Of a stretch of 64,000 nucleotides of DNA, positions 28,637 to 36,992 are shown one piece after another (within the stretch, counting starts at the first letter, position 1; every line of letters begins with the position of its first letter). The notes beneath the pieces were generated by a model that saw only the letters and a list, made by a program, of their open reading frames with translations, made no database searches and was not told the origin of the DNA. This DNA comes from Caballeronia hypogeia (lineage in GTDB: Bacteria > Pseudomonadota > Gammaproteobacteria > Burkholderiales > Burkholderiaceae). A program made the translations under genes and the position numbers. The stretch covers positions 124,001 through 188,000 of the forward strand of contig NZ_FCOA02000006.1 of NCBI RefSeq assembly GCF_001544875.2. The letters run 5' to 3'.

Positions 28637-28825
28637 ATGGTTCAATCAGCCGTCGACGAACTCGTACGATCGATCGTTGAAGACACGCACGCATCGCCCG
28701 AAACCGTGTCGAGGATATGCGCCGAGCTTTTGGCCCAGTTCGAGGAAGAGGCCAAGATCATGGATTACATTCCGCTGTTTGTCGCAAAGCGCGTTCGCGC
28801 CTATCTGAAAGCCGATTTCGCCTGA
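28637..28825 (+). CDS. Small DUF3562-family protein
   Basis: A 62-residue protein from ATG 28637 after GAGGAGCGCGAG. The sequence VDELVRSIVEDTHASPETV and IMDYIPLFVAKRVRAYLKA matches the short DUF3562 family common in Burkholderia. No catalytic residues are known. It is acidic then basic, probably a small cytoplasmic three-helix protein. Expressed alone; a much longer reading frame through the same stretch is only read-through of upstream non-coding DNA. Confidence 0.72.
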   Translation: MVQSAVDELVRSIVEDTHASPETVSRICAELLAQFEEEAKIMDYIPLFVAKRVRAYLKADFA

Positions 28826-29048
28826 ATCGCATCGAAGCTCGCCAGCGCCGATTCACCTGATGTTCTCGCCCCGCTGAGATTCGATCTGCTTCACTAGAGC
28901 GGGCGGCAACGATACATGGTGCTCGGCGTCGGCGCCGGCCTGCCCCTGGTTGAGCGCCCATCGGATGAACGAGGCTGATCCTTCGCTTCTCGCGGCACGA
29001 GGACGAACACAACACCTGCGATCGGCCATGCATGGGCGCCGGGTCGAT

Positions 29049-29064
29049 ACAATCGAATGATTGT
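29049..29064 (+). promoter_or_regulatory. Inverted repeat and -10-like box before the MocR gene
   Basis: ACAAT-CGAATG-ATTGT is a perfect 5-bp inverted repeat 16 bp before the MocR-type ATG. It overlaps TACAAT (29048-29053), a plausible -10 hexamer, so a repressor bound here would cover the promoter. Autoregulation by the MocR protein is possible. Confidence 0.4.
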
Positions 29065-29079
29065 CATGACTCCGCCGCC

Positions 29080-30411
29080 ATGCCCGATCTTCGCTATAAA
29101 ACGCTGGTCGACCACCTCGCCGACGATATCCGCACGGGTCGTCTGCGCCCCGGAACGCGCTTGCCCACTCACCGCGATCTGGCTGCGCGCGAATGCGTCG
29201 CTCTGGTCACCGCAACGCGCGTGTATGCGGAATTGCAGGCCATGGGACTGGTAAGCGGCGAGACAGGGCGCGGCACGTTCGTCAAAGAGCCTTTACCGCG
29301 CGGGCAAGGAATCGATCTCCAGGCCTGGGGGACGGACACGGTGGACCTGAGCTTCAACAATCCGTCGTTGCCCGCTCAGGCCGGGCTCTTGAGGACGGCC
29401 CTGCGCCAGCTTGCGCTCGCGGGCGACCTCGAATCCCTGCTTCGCTATCAGCCGCATGGCGGACGCGAACACGAGCGGGCGATAGTCGCACGGCACCTGA
29501 CGAGTCGAGGACTCGAAGCGACGGGCGCAGACACCGTCCTCGTGAGCGGCGGCCAGCATGGACTGACGACGACGGCCATGGCTCTTCTGGAACCCGGCGA
29601 CGTCGTGGCCGTGGATACGCTGACTTATCCGGGGTTCAAGCTTGCCGCCGAAGCGAATCGCCTCGAACTCGTGCCGATACCCGCTGCCGGAAGCGGCCCC
29701 GATCCGGACGCACTGACGGCCTTGTGCAAGCGCCGGCGCGTACGCGCGCTCTATACGATGCCCACGCTGCACAATCCGCTCGGCTGGGTCATGAGTGCGA
29801 CCCGGCGACGCGAGCTGGTCGCGATTGCGCGGCGGCACGGCCTGATTCTCATCGAAGACGCGGCTTACGCCTTTCTCGCCGAAGACGCGCCGCCACCGCT
29901 CGCGTCGCTCGCGCCGGAATCGACTGTCTATGTATCGAGCTTCTCGAAGAGCGTAGCGACCGGACTACGCGTAGGCTTCGTGCACGCGCCCACGGAATGG
30001 ATTCCGAAGCTGGAGCGCAAGATTCGCGCGACCACCTGGAACGTTCCCGCCACCATGACAGCGATTGCCTGCGGATGGGTCGAGGACGGCACGGTTGCCC
30101 GGCTCGAAGCCGAAAAACGCAAGGACGCCGCACAGCGCCAGTCTCTCGCCGCGCGCGTATTGAGCAAGGTCAGGCGGATTGGCCATCCTTCGTCCTACTT
30201 TCTGTGGCTGCCGCTGGAACAGGAAGTCCGCGCGGACGCAATCGCAATGGCGCTGATGCGCGAGCGGATATCGGTCTCGACCGCCCATCCGTTCGCGACC
30301 TCGCCGCATGTGCCTCACGCCATCCGCCTGGCGCTCGCGTCGGTCGATATGCCGACGCTCCGAAGATCGCTCGAAATCGTCGCCCGGGTCATTGCCGATC
30401 ACACTTACTGA
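29080..30411 (+). CDS. MocR-type regulator: GntR helix-turn-helix fused to aminotransferase-like domain
   Basis: A 443-residue PLP-dependent regulator. The N-terminal GntR wHTH reads LVDHLADDIRTGRLRPGTRLP then HRDLAARECVALVTATRVY; the C-terminal fold-type-I aminotransferase domain keeps the PLP lysine in SSFSKSVATGLR (K290) and the YPGFKLAA region. MocR proteins act mostly as transcription regulators for amine or vitamin metabolism, some also transaminate. It converges with the nitrile hydratase operon and overlaps its end by 7 bp, so it may or may not control it. The ATG is 16 bp from an inverted repeat. Confidence 0.88.
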   Translation: MPDLRYKTLVDHLADDIRTGRLRPGTRLPTHRDLAARECVALVTATRVYAELQAMGLVSGETGRGTFVKEPLPRGQGIDLQAWGTDTVDLSFNNPSLPAQAGLLRTALRQLALAGDLESLLRYQPHGGREHERAIVARHLTSRGLEATGADTVLVSGGQHGLTTTAMALLEPGDVVAVDTLTYPGFKLAAEANRLELVPIPAAGSGPDPDALTALCKRRRVRALYTMPTLHNPLGWVMSATRRRELVAIARRHGLILIEDAAYAFLAEDAPPPLASLAPESTVYVSSFSKSVATGLRVGFVHAPTEWIPKLERKIRATTWNVPATMTAIACGWVEDGTVARLEAEKRKDAAQRQSLAARVLSKVRRIGHPSSYFLWLPLEQEVRADAIAMALMRERISVSTAHPFATSPHVPHAIRLALASVDMPTLRRSLEIVARVIADHTY

Positions 30412-31208
30412 TCTCGTCGACGCATCGAGTCCGGATGCAGCAAGAGTCGCGGCAGCCCGTCACGCCCGATATGAACGACCGCGTTCTGCCCGAATTCGAT
30501 CATCAGCGCATCGGCGATTTCGAGCGTCGCGCCGAGCACCAGATAGCTCGCTTCGATCCATGTTCTGGCTGCGTTCATGCCCTCGCCAGGCAGCGCGCGA
30601 AGCCCCAACGCTTCGATGCGCAGCATCAACGCGCGTTGCCGCTCCGCGTTTTCTTCGGGCGACAGTTCCTGGCTGAACGGATTGAAGGCCGTGACGAACA
30701 CCGCGCTCTCGACCGCATGACGCGCGAGCATCGCCGCCACCGCATCGTTCGCGACACCGACCATCATGTCGATGTCCGGCTGCCCCGCAATGCGATAGAT
30801 CGCCACGTTGTATGCGTGGAGCATGGCCGCGGGCAACGGGCGCCCGAGCAAGATCGGCTGGCCGTGCGGCGTGCTGCGCGCGGCCTCGTCCCATTCGATG
30901 CGGCGTTGCGCCAGCGTCTCCGCGCTCACGCAGCCTTTCGCCGCCGCGATGCGTTCCAAAGCGCTCAGCCAGTGCGTGTAATACGTGTCGCCGCGATCGG
31001 GATCGCCGGCTGTTTGCGCTTCGCGGATGGCATCGCTCAACGCGTGCGCCCATTCCTTCCACGTAAACACTCCGCGCTCGTACAGTGCGAGCGTCATCGC
31101 GAAGGCCTGCGCTTCCCACGGCGCGCGAAACACGGGGCCATCGTCATCGAATGGCAGTGCCGGCAAGGCGGTGCGAAGTTCTTCCAGTTGTGATTCGTTC
31201 AATATCAT
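30405..31208 (-). CDS. Nitrile hydratase accessory protein fused to a DUF3293 domain
   Basis: A 267-residue fusion. Residues 1-121 are a nitrile hydratase accessory/activator (beta-subunit-like) domain: PVFRAPWEAQAFAMTLALYE, WKEWAHALSDAIREA, YYTHWLSALERIAAAKG, ending RSTPHGQPILLG, which is where stand-alone accessory proteins normally stop. The frame then continues into a DUF3293-like domain (about 128-262) with VFVTAFNPFSQELSPEENA and EIADALMIEFGQNAVV. Activators insert cobalt and help mature the alpha subunit; the second domain's role is unknown. The ATG follows the beta stop by one base, so all three genes are coupled. Convergent with MocR, overlapping by 7 bp. Confidence 0.82.
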   Translation of the reverse strand: MILNESQLEELRTALPALPFDDDGPVFRAPWEAQAFAMTLALYERGVFTWKEWAHALSDAIREAQTAGDPDRGDTYYTHWLSALERIAAAKGCVSAETLAQRRIEWDEAARSTPHGQPILLGRPLPAAMLHAYNVAIYRIAGQPDIDMMVGVANDAVAAMLARHAVESAVFVTAFNPFSQELSPEENAERQRALMLRIEALGLRALPGEGMNAARTWIEASYLVLGATLEIADALMIEFGQNAVVHIGRDGLPRLLLHPDSMRRRDQ

Positions 31209-31209
31209 G

Positions 31210-31884
31210 TCAGGCGCTTGCTGCATGCAGATAAGGCTCCCAGCAATCCACGCATACCGAAGACGCGGTCGTGTCCGGCCCCCAAAGTTCGGTGGCGTCG
31301 AAGCGCACGGTGTAGAGCCAGTGCGGCTGCTCGCCCTGGCCAAGCGCGTTGGTGTCGGGAAACACATGCGTGCCGCGCACAGCGACGACCCGCCCCCGCT
31401 TGTCGCGGCAATAGCGCGGCAGACGCGTGTGCGTCGGCGGATTCATGAGCTTCGTGCGCACTTCGTCGCCGATGGCGAAGCGCGCAGTCGATGTGGCCGG
31501 CCGGTCGACCGGCGCGCCGCGCAAGAGCGCCGCGCTCACGTCCGCCGCCTTCAGCACGCGCACATTCGGCTTCGCGGCCGACTGCGAATGGCCGCTGGCG
31601 ATTTCATCGGCGCTCGCGAGCCCCTTCGCCATGAGCAGCTTCTTCAAACCCTCGAACCAGATTTCGTAGTAGCTGCTGCCGAGATATTGCGCGGGCGGCA
31701 GGCTTTCGCGCGCCGCGCGCGAGGTGTCGATGTTCCATTGGCCCGTCGCGCCCATCGCGAGCGTGACGGCCAGCACGCGCCGCTCCCACTCCGCATGAAA
31801 GGGCGAAGCGCCGGGCGCGTCGCATGCGTCGGCGGCGACGGGGCCGAAGGCCTGCATGCCGCCCATGTCGTGTGCCGCGTTCAT
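31210..31884 (-). CDS. nthB: Nitrile hydratase beta subunit
   Basis: A 224-residue beta subunit; with alpha it forms the enzyme that hydrates nitriles to amides. The ATG at 31884 overlaps the alpha stop (ATGA) and gives the family start [16 protein letters not shown]. Further family stretches are [20 protein letters not shown] and the C-terminal SH3-like barrel [24 protein letters not shown] and [20 protein letters not shown]. Cytoplasmic. The order alpha-beta-accessory is the usual one for cobalt-type enzymes. No amidase, aldoxime dehydratase or cobalt transporter lies next to it. Confidence 0.93.
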   Translation of the reverse strand: MNAAHDMGGMQAFGPVAADACDAPGASPFHAEWERRVLAVTLAMGATGQWNIDTSRAARESLPPAQYLGSSYYEIWFEGLKKLLMAKGLASADEIASGHSQSAAKPNVRVLKAADVSAALLRGAPVDRPATSTARFAIGDEVRTKLMNPPTHTRLPRYCRDKRGRVVAVRGTHVFPDTNALGQGEQPHWLYTVRFDATELWGPDTTASSVCVDCWEPYLHAASA

Positions 31885-32534
31885 GCCGCTGCTCCCTTTC
31901 CTTGCGATGGATCGAGCGCGAGTCCCGTGCCGATCATCGAATCGCGCGTGACGAGATCGGCGAGCGCGTCTTCGTCGAGGTGATCGGCGCCGGCGGGACG
32001 CAGCGGGATGACGAGATAGCGGACTTCGGCGGTCGAATCCCACACGCGCAGCTCGACATGCGCCGGCAACGCGACGCCGAAATCCTCAAGCACGCCACGC
32101 GGATCGATCACCGCTCGCGAGCGATACGGCGCCGACTTGTACCAGACCGGCGGCAAGCCGAGCACCGACCACGGATAACACGAACACAGCGTGCAAACCA
32201 CCATGTTGTGCACGCTCTCCGTGTTCTCAAGCGCGACCATGTGCTCGCCCTGTCGGCCGGTGAAGCCCAGCGATGCGATCGCGGCCGTTGCGTCATCGAA
32301 AAGCCATGCGCGAAAAGCCGGATCGCGCCACGCCTTCGCGACGACGCGCGCACCGTTGCGCGGTCCGACCTTGTGCTCGTAGGTTTGAATGAACACGTCG
32401 AGCGCCTGCGGATCGATATAACCCTTCTCCACCAGCAGCGACTCGAGCGCCTTCACGCGCAGGTCCATCTCCGGCAGGACACTGCCGGCGTGGTCGTGAT
32501 CGTGTTCGTGATGATGACGATGATCGTGGCTCAT
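31881..32534 (-). CDS. nthA: Nitrile hydratase alpha subunit, cobalt type
   Basis: A 217-residue metal-bearing subunit. The metal claw is VCTLCSC: C114, C117, S118, C119. The threonine after the first cysteine marks the cobalt (low-Mw/high-Mw Co) class; iron enzymes have serine there. The N-terminus has eight histidines among residues 3-15 ([13 protein letters not shown]), a feature seen in some cobalt-type alphas and possibly helping metal acquisition. ATG 32534 is chosen because it starts this His stretch. The stop overlaps the beta ATG by 4 bp. First gene of the operon. Confidence 0.95.
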   Translation of the reverse strand: MSHDHRHHHEHDHDHAGSVLPEMDLRVKALESLLVEKGYIDPQALDVFIQTYEHKVGPRNGARVVAKAWRDPAFRAWLFDDATAAIASLGFTGRQGEHMVALENTESVHNMVVCTLCSCYPWSVLGLPPVWYKSAPYRSRAVIDPRGVLEDFGVALPAHVELRVWDSTAEVRYLVIPLRPAGADHLDEDALADLVTRDSMIGTGLALDPSQGKGAAA

Positions 32535-32609
32535 GAGCAGTCTCGCGAGGGACGCAGACGTCACACGTTACCGGACTGCGCGCGCACGCGCAAACGCCAC
32601 GGCGCGGCT

Positions 32610-33497
32610 TCAGCCCAGCTCGAACGTCGTCACGCCGAATACGTTCGCGAGCGGCACGTCGGGCGCCGCGCGCGTGTACATGCGCGCGGTTTCGAAGACG
32701 CTCGTCATGTCGTGTTCGAGTGCGAGCGCGACGGCGGCGGGATTGCTTTCGGGGACATCGAGAAACACGGCGTCGCCGGGCACGCCAGCCACGAGCGCGC
32801 GATACAGCGCGCGTGCCGTGCGAAGCTCGTGGGCGAACAGCGGACCAATCTTGTGGCCGCTGCCGCAGCGCCGGATTGCGGCGAAACCGCGCAGAGCATC
32901 ACCTTCGAGCGCGACGAGCGCACGCACGTCCCCGGGTGGCTGCGCGAGCCATGCGTGGAGAAACAAGGGGCGTGGGCACGCGAACATGCGCGTGTCGTAG
33001 GCGAGCAGACGTTCGAGGGGAACGCTGCCCGCATCGGCAATCGTCACGCCATCGACCGGCTCGTCTTCCGTTGACGCGACGCCCTGATATCGCACATTGC
33101 GATACGCCAGCACGAAGCCCGACTTCCGATAGTTGGGCTGCTGCGCCAGCACGCCATCGAGCCCGATGTTGCGCGTGCCGAGATACGCCATGCCCGCGTT
33201 CCACAAGCGCATGCCAAAGCCCTTGCCGCGCCATTCGGGACGCACGATATACAAGCCGATGAAGCCGAACGCGTCGTCATAGGCGACCGCCGAGATACAG
33301 CCGATCGGCGCGTCATCCCACGTGCCGAGGAAAAAGCCTTGCGGGTCGGCGGCGAGAAAGGCGCGTGCATCGTGGAGGCCGGGGTTCCATCCTTCCGTCG
33401 CGGCCCAGTCGAGCGCGGTTTCGACATCGGAGGGCGTCATGCGACGCACGGCGAAACGAGGGTCATCGGGAGTAGCGCGGGATGCGACGGATGACAT
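32610..33497 (-). CDS. GNAT acetyltransferase with C-terminal Acetyltransf_18-like domain
   Basis: A 295-residue protein. The N-terminal GNAT domain (about 17-140) has the acetyl-CoA loop RPEWRGKGFGMRLW and the typical GLYIV strand. The second half (about 160-290) resembles the domain found in YitH-like and other two-domain GNATs, ending with GVTTFELG. Substrate unknown; cytoplasmic. Its start lies 131 bp from the next gene on the same strand, and its stop is 75 bp upstream of nthA, on the same strand; co-transcription with nitrile hydratase is possible but the spacing argues against tight coupling. Confidence 0.82.
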   Translation of the reverse strand: MSSVASRATPDDPRFAVRRMTPSDVETALDWAATEGWNPGLHDARAFLAADPQGFFLGTWDDAPIGCISAVAYDDAFGFIGLYIVRPEWRGKGFGMRLWNAGMAYLGTRNIGLDGVLAQQPNYRKSGFVLAYRNVRYQGVASTEDEPVDGVTIADAGSVPLERLLAYDTRMFACPRPLFLHAWLAQPPGDVRALVALEGDALRGFAAIRRCGSGHKIGPLFAHELRTARALYRALVAGVPGDAVFLDVPESNPAAVALALEHDMTSVFETARMYTRAAPDVPLANVFGVTTFELG

Positions 33498-33628
33498 GCG
33501 GCGCGCCTTGTCGAATTGAAGGTGCCTTCAGTGTCGCGCGTTTTTGGTGCAGGGAAAAGTGCAGCGATGAAGAGGAACAGTGGAGGATGAGACGAACGAA
33601 GAGAGGGGACGTGCGTGCGCCGTCCCGC

Positions 33629-33868
33629 TCAGGAATAGCCTTGACGTCGTTCGCTGCGGCTGAAGCTCTGGCGCGAGCGCCAGTCTTCCGAGCGCAGGAC
33701 GTACTCGCCGTCCTCGCGCGCTTCTTCCTCGGAATCGAAGCCTTCGTCGCTATAGGCGACGACCTTCATTCCGCCTCCAGCGGCTCGTTCGACGGTAATA
33801 CCCCAATGCCACCCGCCTTCCTGATGGAAGACGTGCAACGTCGGATTCGACGATGTTGTCAGTTCCAT
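33629..33868 (-). CDS. Small hypothetical protein
   Basis: A 79-residue protein from ATG 33868, where MELTTSSNPTLHVFHQEGGWHWGIT begins. It is rich in Glu/Asp and Arg and contains FDSEEEAREDGEYVLR, a pattern seen in short uncharacterised Burkholderia proteins (two beta-strands then a helix). No signal peptide and no known domain. An in-frame start 105 bp upstream would add a hydrophobic/basic segment with no ribosome site, so I prefer the shorter form. It is probably a real gene because of its conserved-looking codon pattern, but its function is unknown. Confidence 0.6.
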   Translation of the reverse strand: MELTTSSNPTLHVFHQEGGWHWGITVERAAGGGMKVVAYSDEGFDSEEEAREDGEYVLRSEDWRSRQSFSRSERRQGYS

Positions 33869-34101
33869 ATATGCGGCTCCTTCAAGCCGGCGCCCGATTT
33901 TCCGTGTCCACGCCAGGGCGGCACGTGCCGCCCTCAGAAAGAGCATACGCAATGCGATGCTGCGTTGCAACACGAGGTTACCCTAGGCGTGACGCGCATC
34001 GCACTCTTTCGACGCGATCTGATCGCAAAAATGGAACAAATGCTCCCAACAGTCGCCAAGATGGCGAATATGCCCGAGTGTCGGCATCGTGCTGCCCGGT
34101 T

Positions 34102-34608
34102 TCATTCGCCATCCCAGTAGCCGAGCGAATCGCTCGCGCGGAAGACTGCGCGCAGCCCTTTCACGCCCGGTTCGTCGAAGACGAGCACGGCCTGACGGCC
34201 CGTATCGGGATATTCGACGACTTCCGGCGACTGCATCGTGCTGATGGCGAGGTAGCGCAATGTCAGCGTCCCCGTGTTCACGATCTGATGCGCCGTTTCG
34301 GGACCGCCCGGCGGACACGCGATGACATCGCCCGCGCGGATCGAGTGCGATTCTCCGCCGAGACGCACTTCGCCCTCGCCTTCGACAACGAAGAACATCT
34401 CCTCGTTCACCCGATGATGATGAAACGGAAACGCCCGTTTGCCCGGCTCCAGCGCGATCAGGCTGTAGCCGAGCTTGCTCGCGCCGAGCACCGTGCCGAT
34501 GCGCGCGATGCGCGGCGCGAAACGTTCGGCGGCATCGCCCGTCGGAGCGAATTCGGGCGGGAGCGGCTGGGGATCGAGTGCATCGAGATTGATGATGGCA
34601 GGCTTCAT
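34102..34608 (-). CDS. Cupin-domain protein, last gene of the M14-hydrolase-cupin operon
   Basis: A 168-residue cupin. Metal-site motif 1 is FHHHRVNEEMFFVVEGEGE (His, His, Glu) and motif 2 GPETAHQIVN. The start ATG at 34608 overlaps the stop of the preceding hydrolase gene by 4 bp (ATGA), so it is translationally coupled to it. Such small cupins can be isomerases, quercetinase-like or binding proteins; no substrate can be read. A gap of 233 bp with no gene follows on its 3' side before the small hypothetical gene. Confidence 0.82.
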   Translation of the reverse strand: MKPAIINLDALDPQPLPPEFAPTGDAAERFAPRIARIGTVLGASKLGYSLIALEPGKRAFPFHHHRVNEEMFFVVEGEGEVRLGGESHSIRAGDVIACPPGGPETAHQIVNTGTLTLRYLAISTMQSPEVVEYPDTGRQAVLVFDEPGVKGLRAVFRASDSLGYWDGE

Positions 34609-35426
34609 GGTCCAGTGAATTGAGGTTTGGTTGTCACACGCGTGTCACACACGCTCGGATTCGTTCGTGCTTCGTCGAGCCACGCGGCGATTGCGCGACA
34701 GGTCCAGTCGGGATCGTCGTGCGGCAGATCATGACCCGCCCACGGATGCACCGCATGAGCCACGCGCCAGTGCTTAGCGATACGCACGGAACAGACCGGA
34801 TCGACAAGCCGGTCCGCCGCAGACGACAACAGGAGCACCGGACAGCTCGGAGCCTCGCGCGAAGCGCGAAAGCGCGCAGCCGCGCCGAGCTGACGCAGTG
34901 CATCGGCCGCGCTTGCGCCATGCGTGCGCCGCACCCGCGCCCATTGCGCGATGTCCGCATCTCGCGAGTCGCCGCGATTGCAGGTCAGGCAATGAATCAG
35001 CGCCTCGCATGCTTCCGGCTTCGACCAGTTCACAGCAATACGCGCAAGCATTGGCCATGCCGCGGGAAGAAGCCGTTCGTGCAGGCGCGCGTACGGGCGC
35101 ATGCTGGTGTTGATCAGCACGAGCCGCTCGATCTCGCGCGGATGCCGTTCCGCCCACGCGGTCGCGACCATCGCACCGAGCGACATTGCGAGCACGCGAC
35201 ATGGCTCACGCACGCCGAGCGCGGCGGCCCGCGCGCGTACGAAGTCCATCATGGAATCGACGCGCAGGGGCGCGGCCTGCCCGCGTTCGACGCCATTGCC
35301 CGGCAGGTCGATGTACGCGACGCGCTCGTCCGCGCCGACAATCCCGTGCGCCGCGAGCGCGGCGTCGAAGCCGCCCCAGTGACGCGCCTCGCGCGTCAGG
35401 CCGCGCAGCAGGATCCACTGACTCAT
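34605..35426 (-). CDS. Alpha/beta-hydrolase fold protein
   Basis: A 273-residue hydrolase. The start ATG 35426 overlaps the end of the M14 gene by 4 bp. The nucleophile elbow is AMSLGAM with S82 (the first glycine of the usual G-x-S-x-G is Ala), the acid is probably the aspartate in SSAADRLVDP, and the histidine lies in WAGHDLPHDDP. This fits the lactonase/esterase-like hydrolases; the substrate is unknown. No signal peptide, so cytoplasmic. Sandwiched between a carboxypeptidase-like gene and a cupin, it should act in the same small pathway. Confidence 0.85.
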   Translation of the reverse strand: MSQWILLRGLTREARHWGGFDAALAAHGIVGADERVAYIDLPGNGVERGQAAPLRVDSMMDFVRARAAALGVREPCRVLAMSLGAMVATAWAERHPREIERLVLINTSMRPYARLHERLLPAAWPMLARIAVNWSKPEACEALIHCLTCNRGDSRDADIAQWARVRRTHGASAADALRQLGAAARFRASREAPSCPVLLLSSAADRLVDPVCSVRIAKHWRVAHAVHPWAGHDLPHDDPDWTCRAIAAWLDEARTNPSVCDTRVTTKPQFTGP

Positions 35427-36460
35427 GGCACGTCCGTGCGGCACCAGTGCTCGCGCGCCCGCCGCATCACTTCTTCGCGGGCCGCGCCGCTCGGCAGCCA
35501 GCGACGCGACGAAAACGCGGCGCGCGTCAGGAAATCGAAGAAGTTCGGATGACGCCGCAACACGCGCCGCGTGCGATGCGCCTTGACCGGATTGAAGATG
35601 CCCAGTCGCGAGAACAGTTGCATCGGATTCTTGCAAATCCAGCGCCACGAGCCGAGTTCGAGCGTCATCGGCAGGAAGATGTCGGGTGCGCGCGAACGGT
35701 CATAGGCGAAGTCCCACAGGTCGCCATGCAGCAGGTATTGATGACTTTGCGGCTCGAATGCATAGCCGTGATGCGGATACGATTCTTCGAACATCGTCTT
35801 CAGCAGGAACATTTCCGGCAGATGCGCCATTTGCCGCTCGGTGCGCGCATAGGGAAACCAGATGCTGTCGTCCCAGCCGAAACCGGAATGACAATCCAGC
35901 GCGAACGAGAGCGGACGGGACATCAACTGTTCCTCGACGACCGAAAGGAGCGCGGCGCTCTCCGCTTCCATGCGGCCGTCGACCGATCCGCGATACCACG
36001 GCAGCCACGGCCCGATGCGCTGCCCGCCCGCCAGAAACGGCACGCGGCCTTCGGCGCTTTGCGGCGCGTTGCGCATCAGGTCGACGCCATTCGGATTCGA
36101 GCGCGTGCGCGCAAACATGCCGCCGGGATTGACGATTGGCATGAAGATGAGACGGATCGAGCGCAACTGCTGATGCAGCGTGTCATCCCATTCGAGACGC
36201 CGCAGCAGCGCACGCATGTATTCGAGCACGAGCTGCGTGCCGATGCATTCGAGCCCGTGCACGCCGCCGAAAAAGCCGATGGCGGGCGCCCGCGGATCTT
36301 CCGAGCCGATCGACGCCGTGAGCAGCGGAAACGCGCGCTGGCGTGCGCGCACTTCGCAGACCGTGCGCCAGGCGAAGCGCGCGCCGCCCGCGACGCGGAT
36401 CGCCTCCAGTTCGTCCATCTCCGGAAAGCTGCTGGTTACGGTGACGCTCGAGGTGCTCAT
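35423..36460 (-). CDS. M14-family zinc carboxypeptidase-like protein
   Basis: A 345-residue M14 metallopeptidase of the cytosolic subfamily. Zinc ligands are VHGLE (H68, E71) and DCHSGFG (H191); the arginines of the substrate site are in RTRSNPNGVDLMRN, and the catalytic glutamate is E268 in MTLELGSW. No signal peptide. The family cleaves C-terminal residues or acts as deglutamylase/amidohydrolase-like; here the operon partners (hydrolase and cupin) suggest a small-molecule rather than a general peptidase role, which is inference. First gene of the operon; its 3' end overlaps the hydrolase start. Confidence 0.87.
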   Translation of the reverse strand: MSTSSVTVTSSFPEMDELEAIRVAGGARFAWRTVCEVRARQRAFPLLTASIGSEDPRAPAIGFFGGVHGLECIGTQLVLEYMRALLRRLEWDDTLHQQLRSIRLIFMPIVNPGGMFARTRSNPNGVDLMRNAPQSAEGRVPFLAGGQRIGPWLPWYRGSVDGRMEAESAALLSVVEEQLMSRPLSFALDCHSGFGWDDSIWFPYARTERQMAHLPEMFLLKTMFEESYPHHGYAFEPQSHQYLLHGDLWDFAYDRSRAPDIFLPMTLELGSWRWICKNPMQLFSRLGIFNPVKAHRTRRVLRRHPNFFDFLTRAAFSSRRWLPSGAAREEVMRRAREHWCRTDVP

Positions 36461-36704
36461 GACTGCGGCCTGTTCTCGTGTGTTCGTTTTCTCAGGCGAT
36501 GGTTGTGCTCCATACGGCGCTATCCCGGCGCTTCCTGCCCGAAGGAATCGAGTATAGGGCGGATGGTCAGCACACGGCAGTCCGTGGCATGCGATGTGCG
36601 ACGCACAAGTACAGGCACAGGCGCGCGAGAAAAAGCTCTCCTGCCCTTTTGCGTTCCGTCACCTAGAATGAAGTGACCGTTCCACACGGTACGAGGTATT
36701 CGTC

Positions 36705-36953
36705 ATGACATCCATCCCCCGCTTGATTCTCGGTGCGCTGACGCTGTGCTGCGCGGCATCCGCTTTTGCGCAACCGCAGACGCCCACCGATCCGAACGCA
36801 CCGAAAACGCGCGCGCAGGTGCGGCAGGACTATCTGCAGTGGCGCGCAGCCGGCTACGATCCGAACGACTGGCTGAACTACCCGGACAACGCAATCCGCG
36901 CCAGCCGGATCGTTGCGCAACGCGAGGCTCAGGGCAACGCGAACGTGCATTGA
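36705..36953 (+). CDS. DUF4148-type small secreted protein
   Basis: An 82-residue protein from ATG 36705 (GAGG upstream). It has a Sec signal peptide (1-22, ending SAFAQ) and a short mature part, KTRAQVRQDYLQWRAAGYDPNDWLNYPDN, the DUF4148 pattern common as multi-copy paralogs in Burkholderia. Function unknown; it should be periplasmic. It is divergent from the M14 operon and convergent with an acyl-CoA dehydrogenase gene. Confidence 0.75.
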   Translation: MTSIPRLILGALTLCCAASAFAQPQTPTDPNAPKTRAQVRQDYLQWRAAGYDPNDWLNYPDNAIRASRIVAQREAQGNANVH

Positions 36954-36992
36954 GCGACGCTGTTGCAGCAGGTCTGAGCCGATTTGTCAGTT

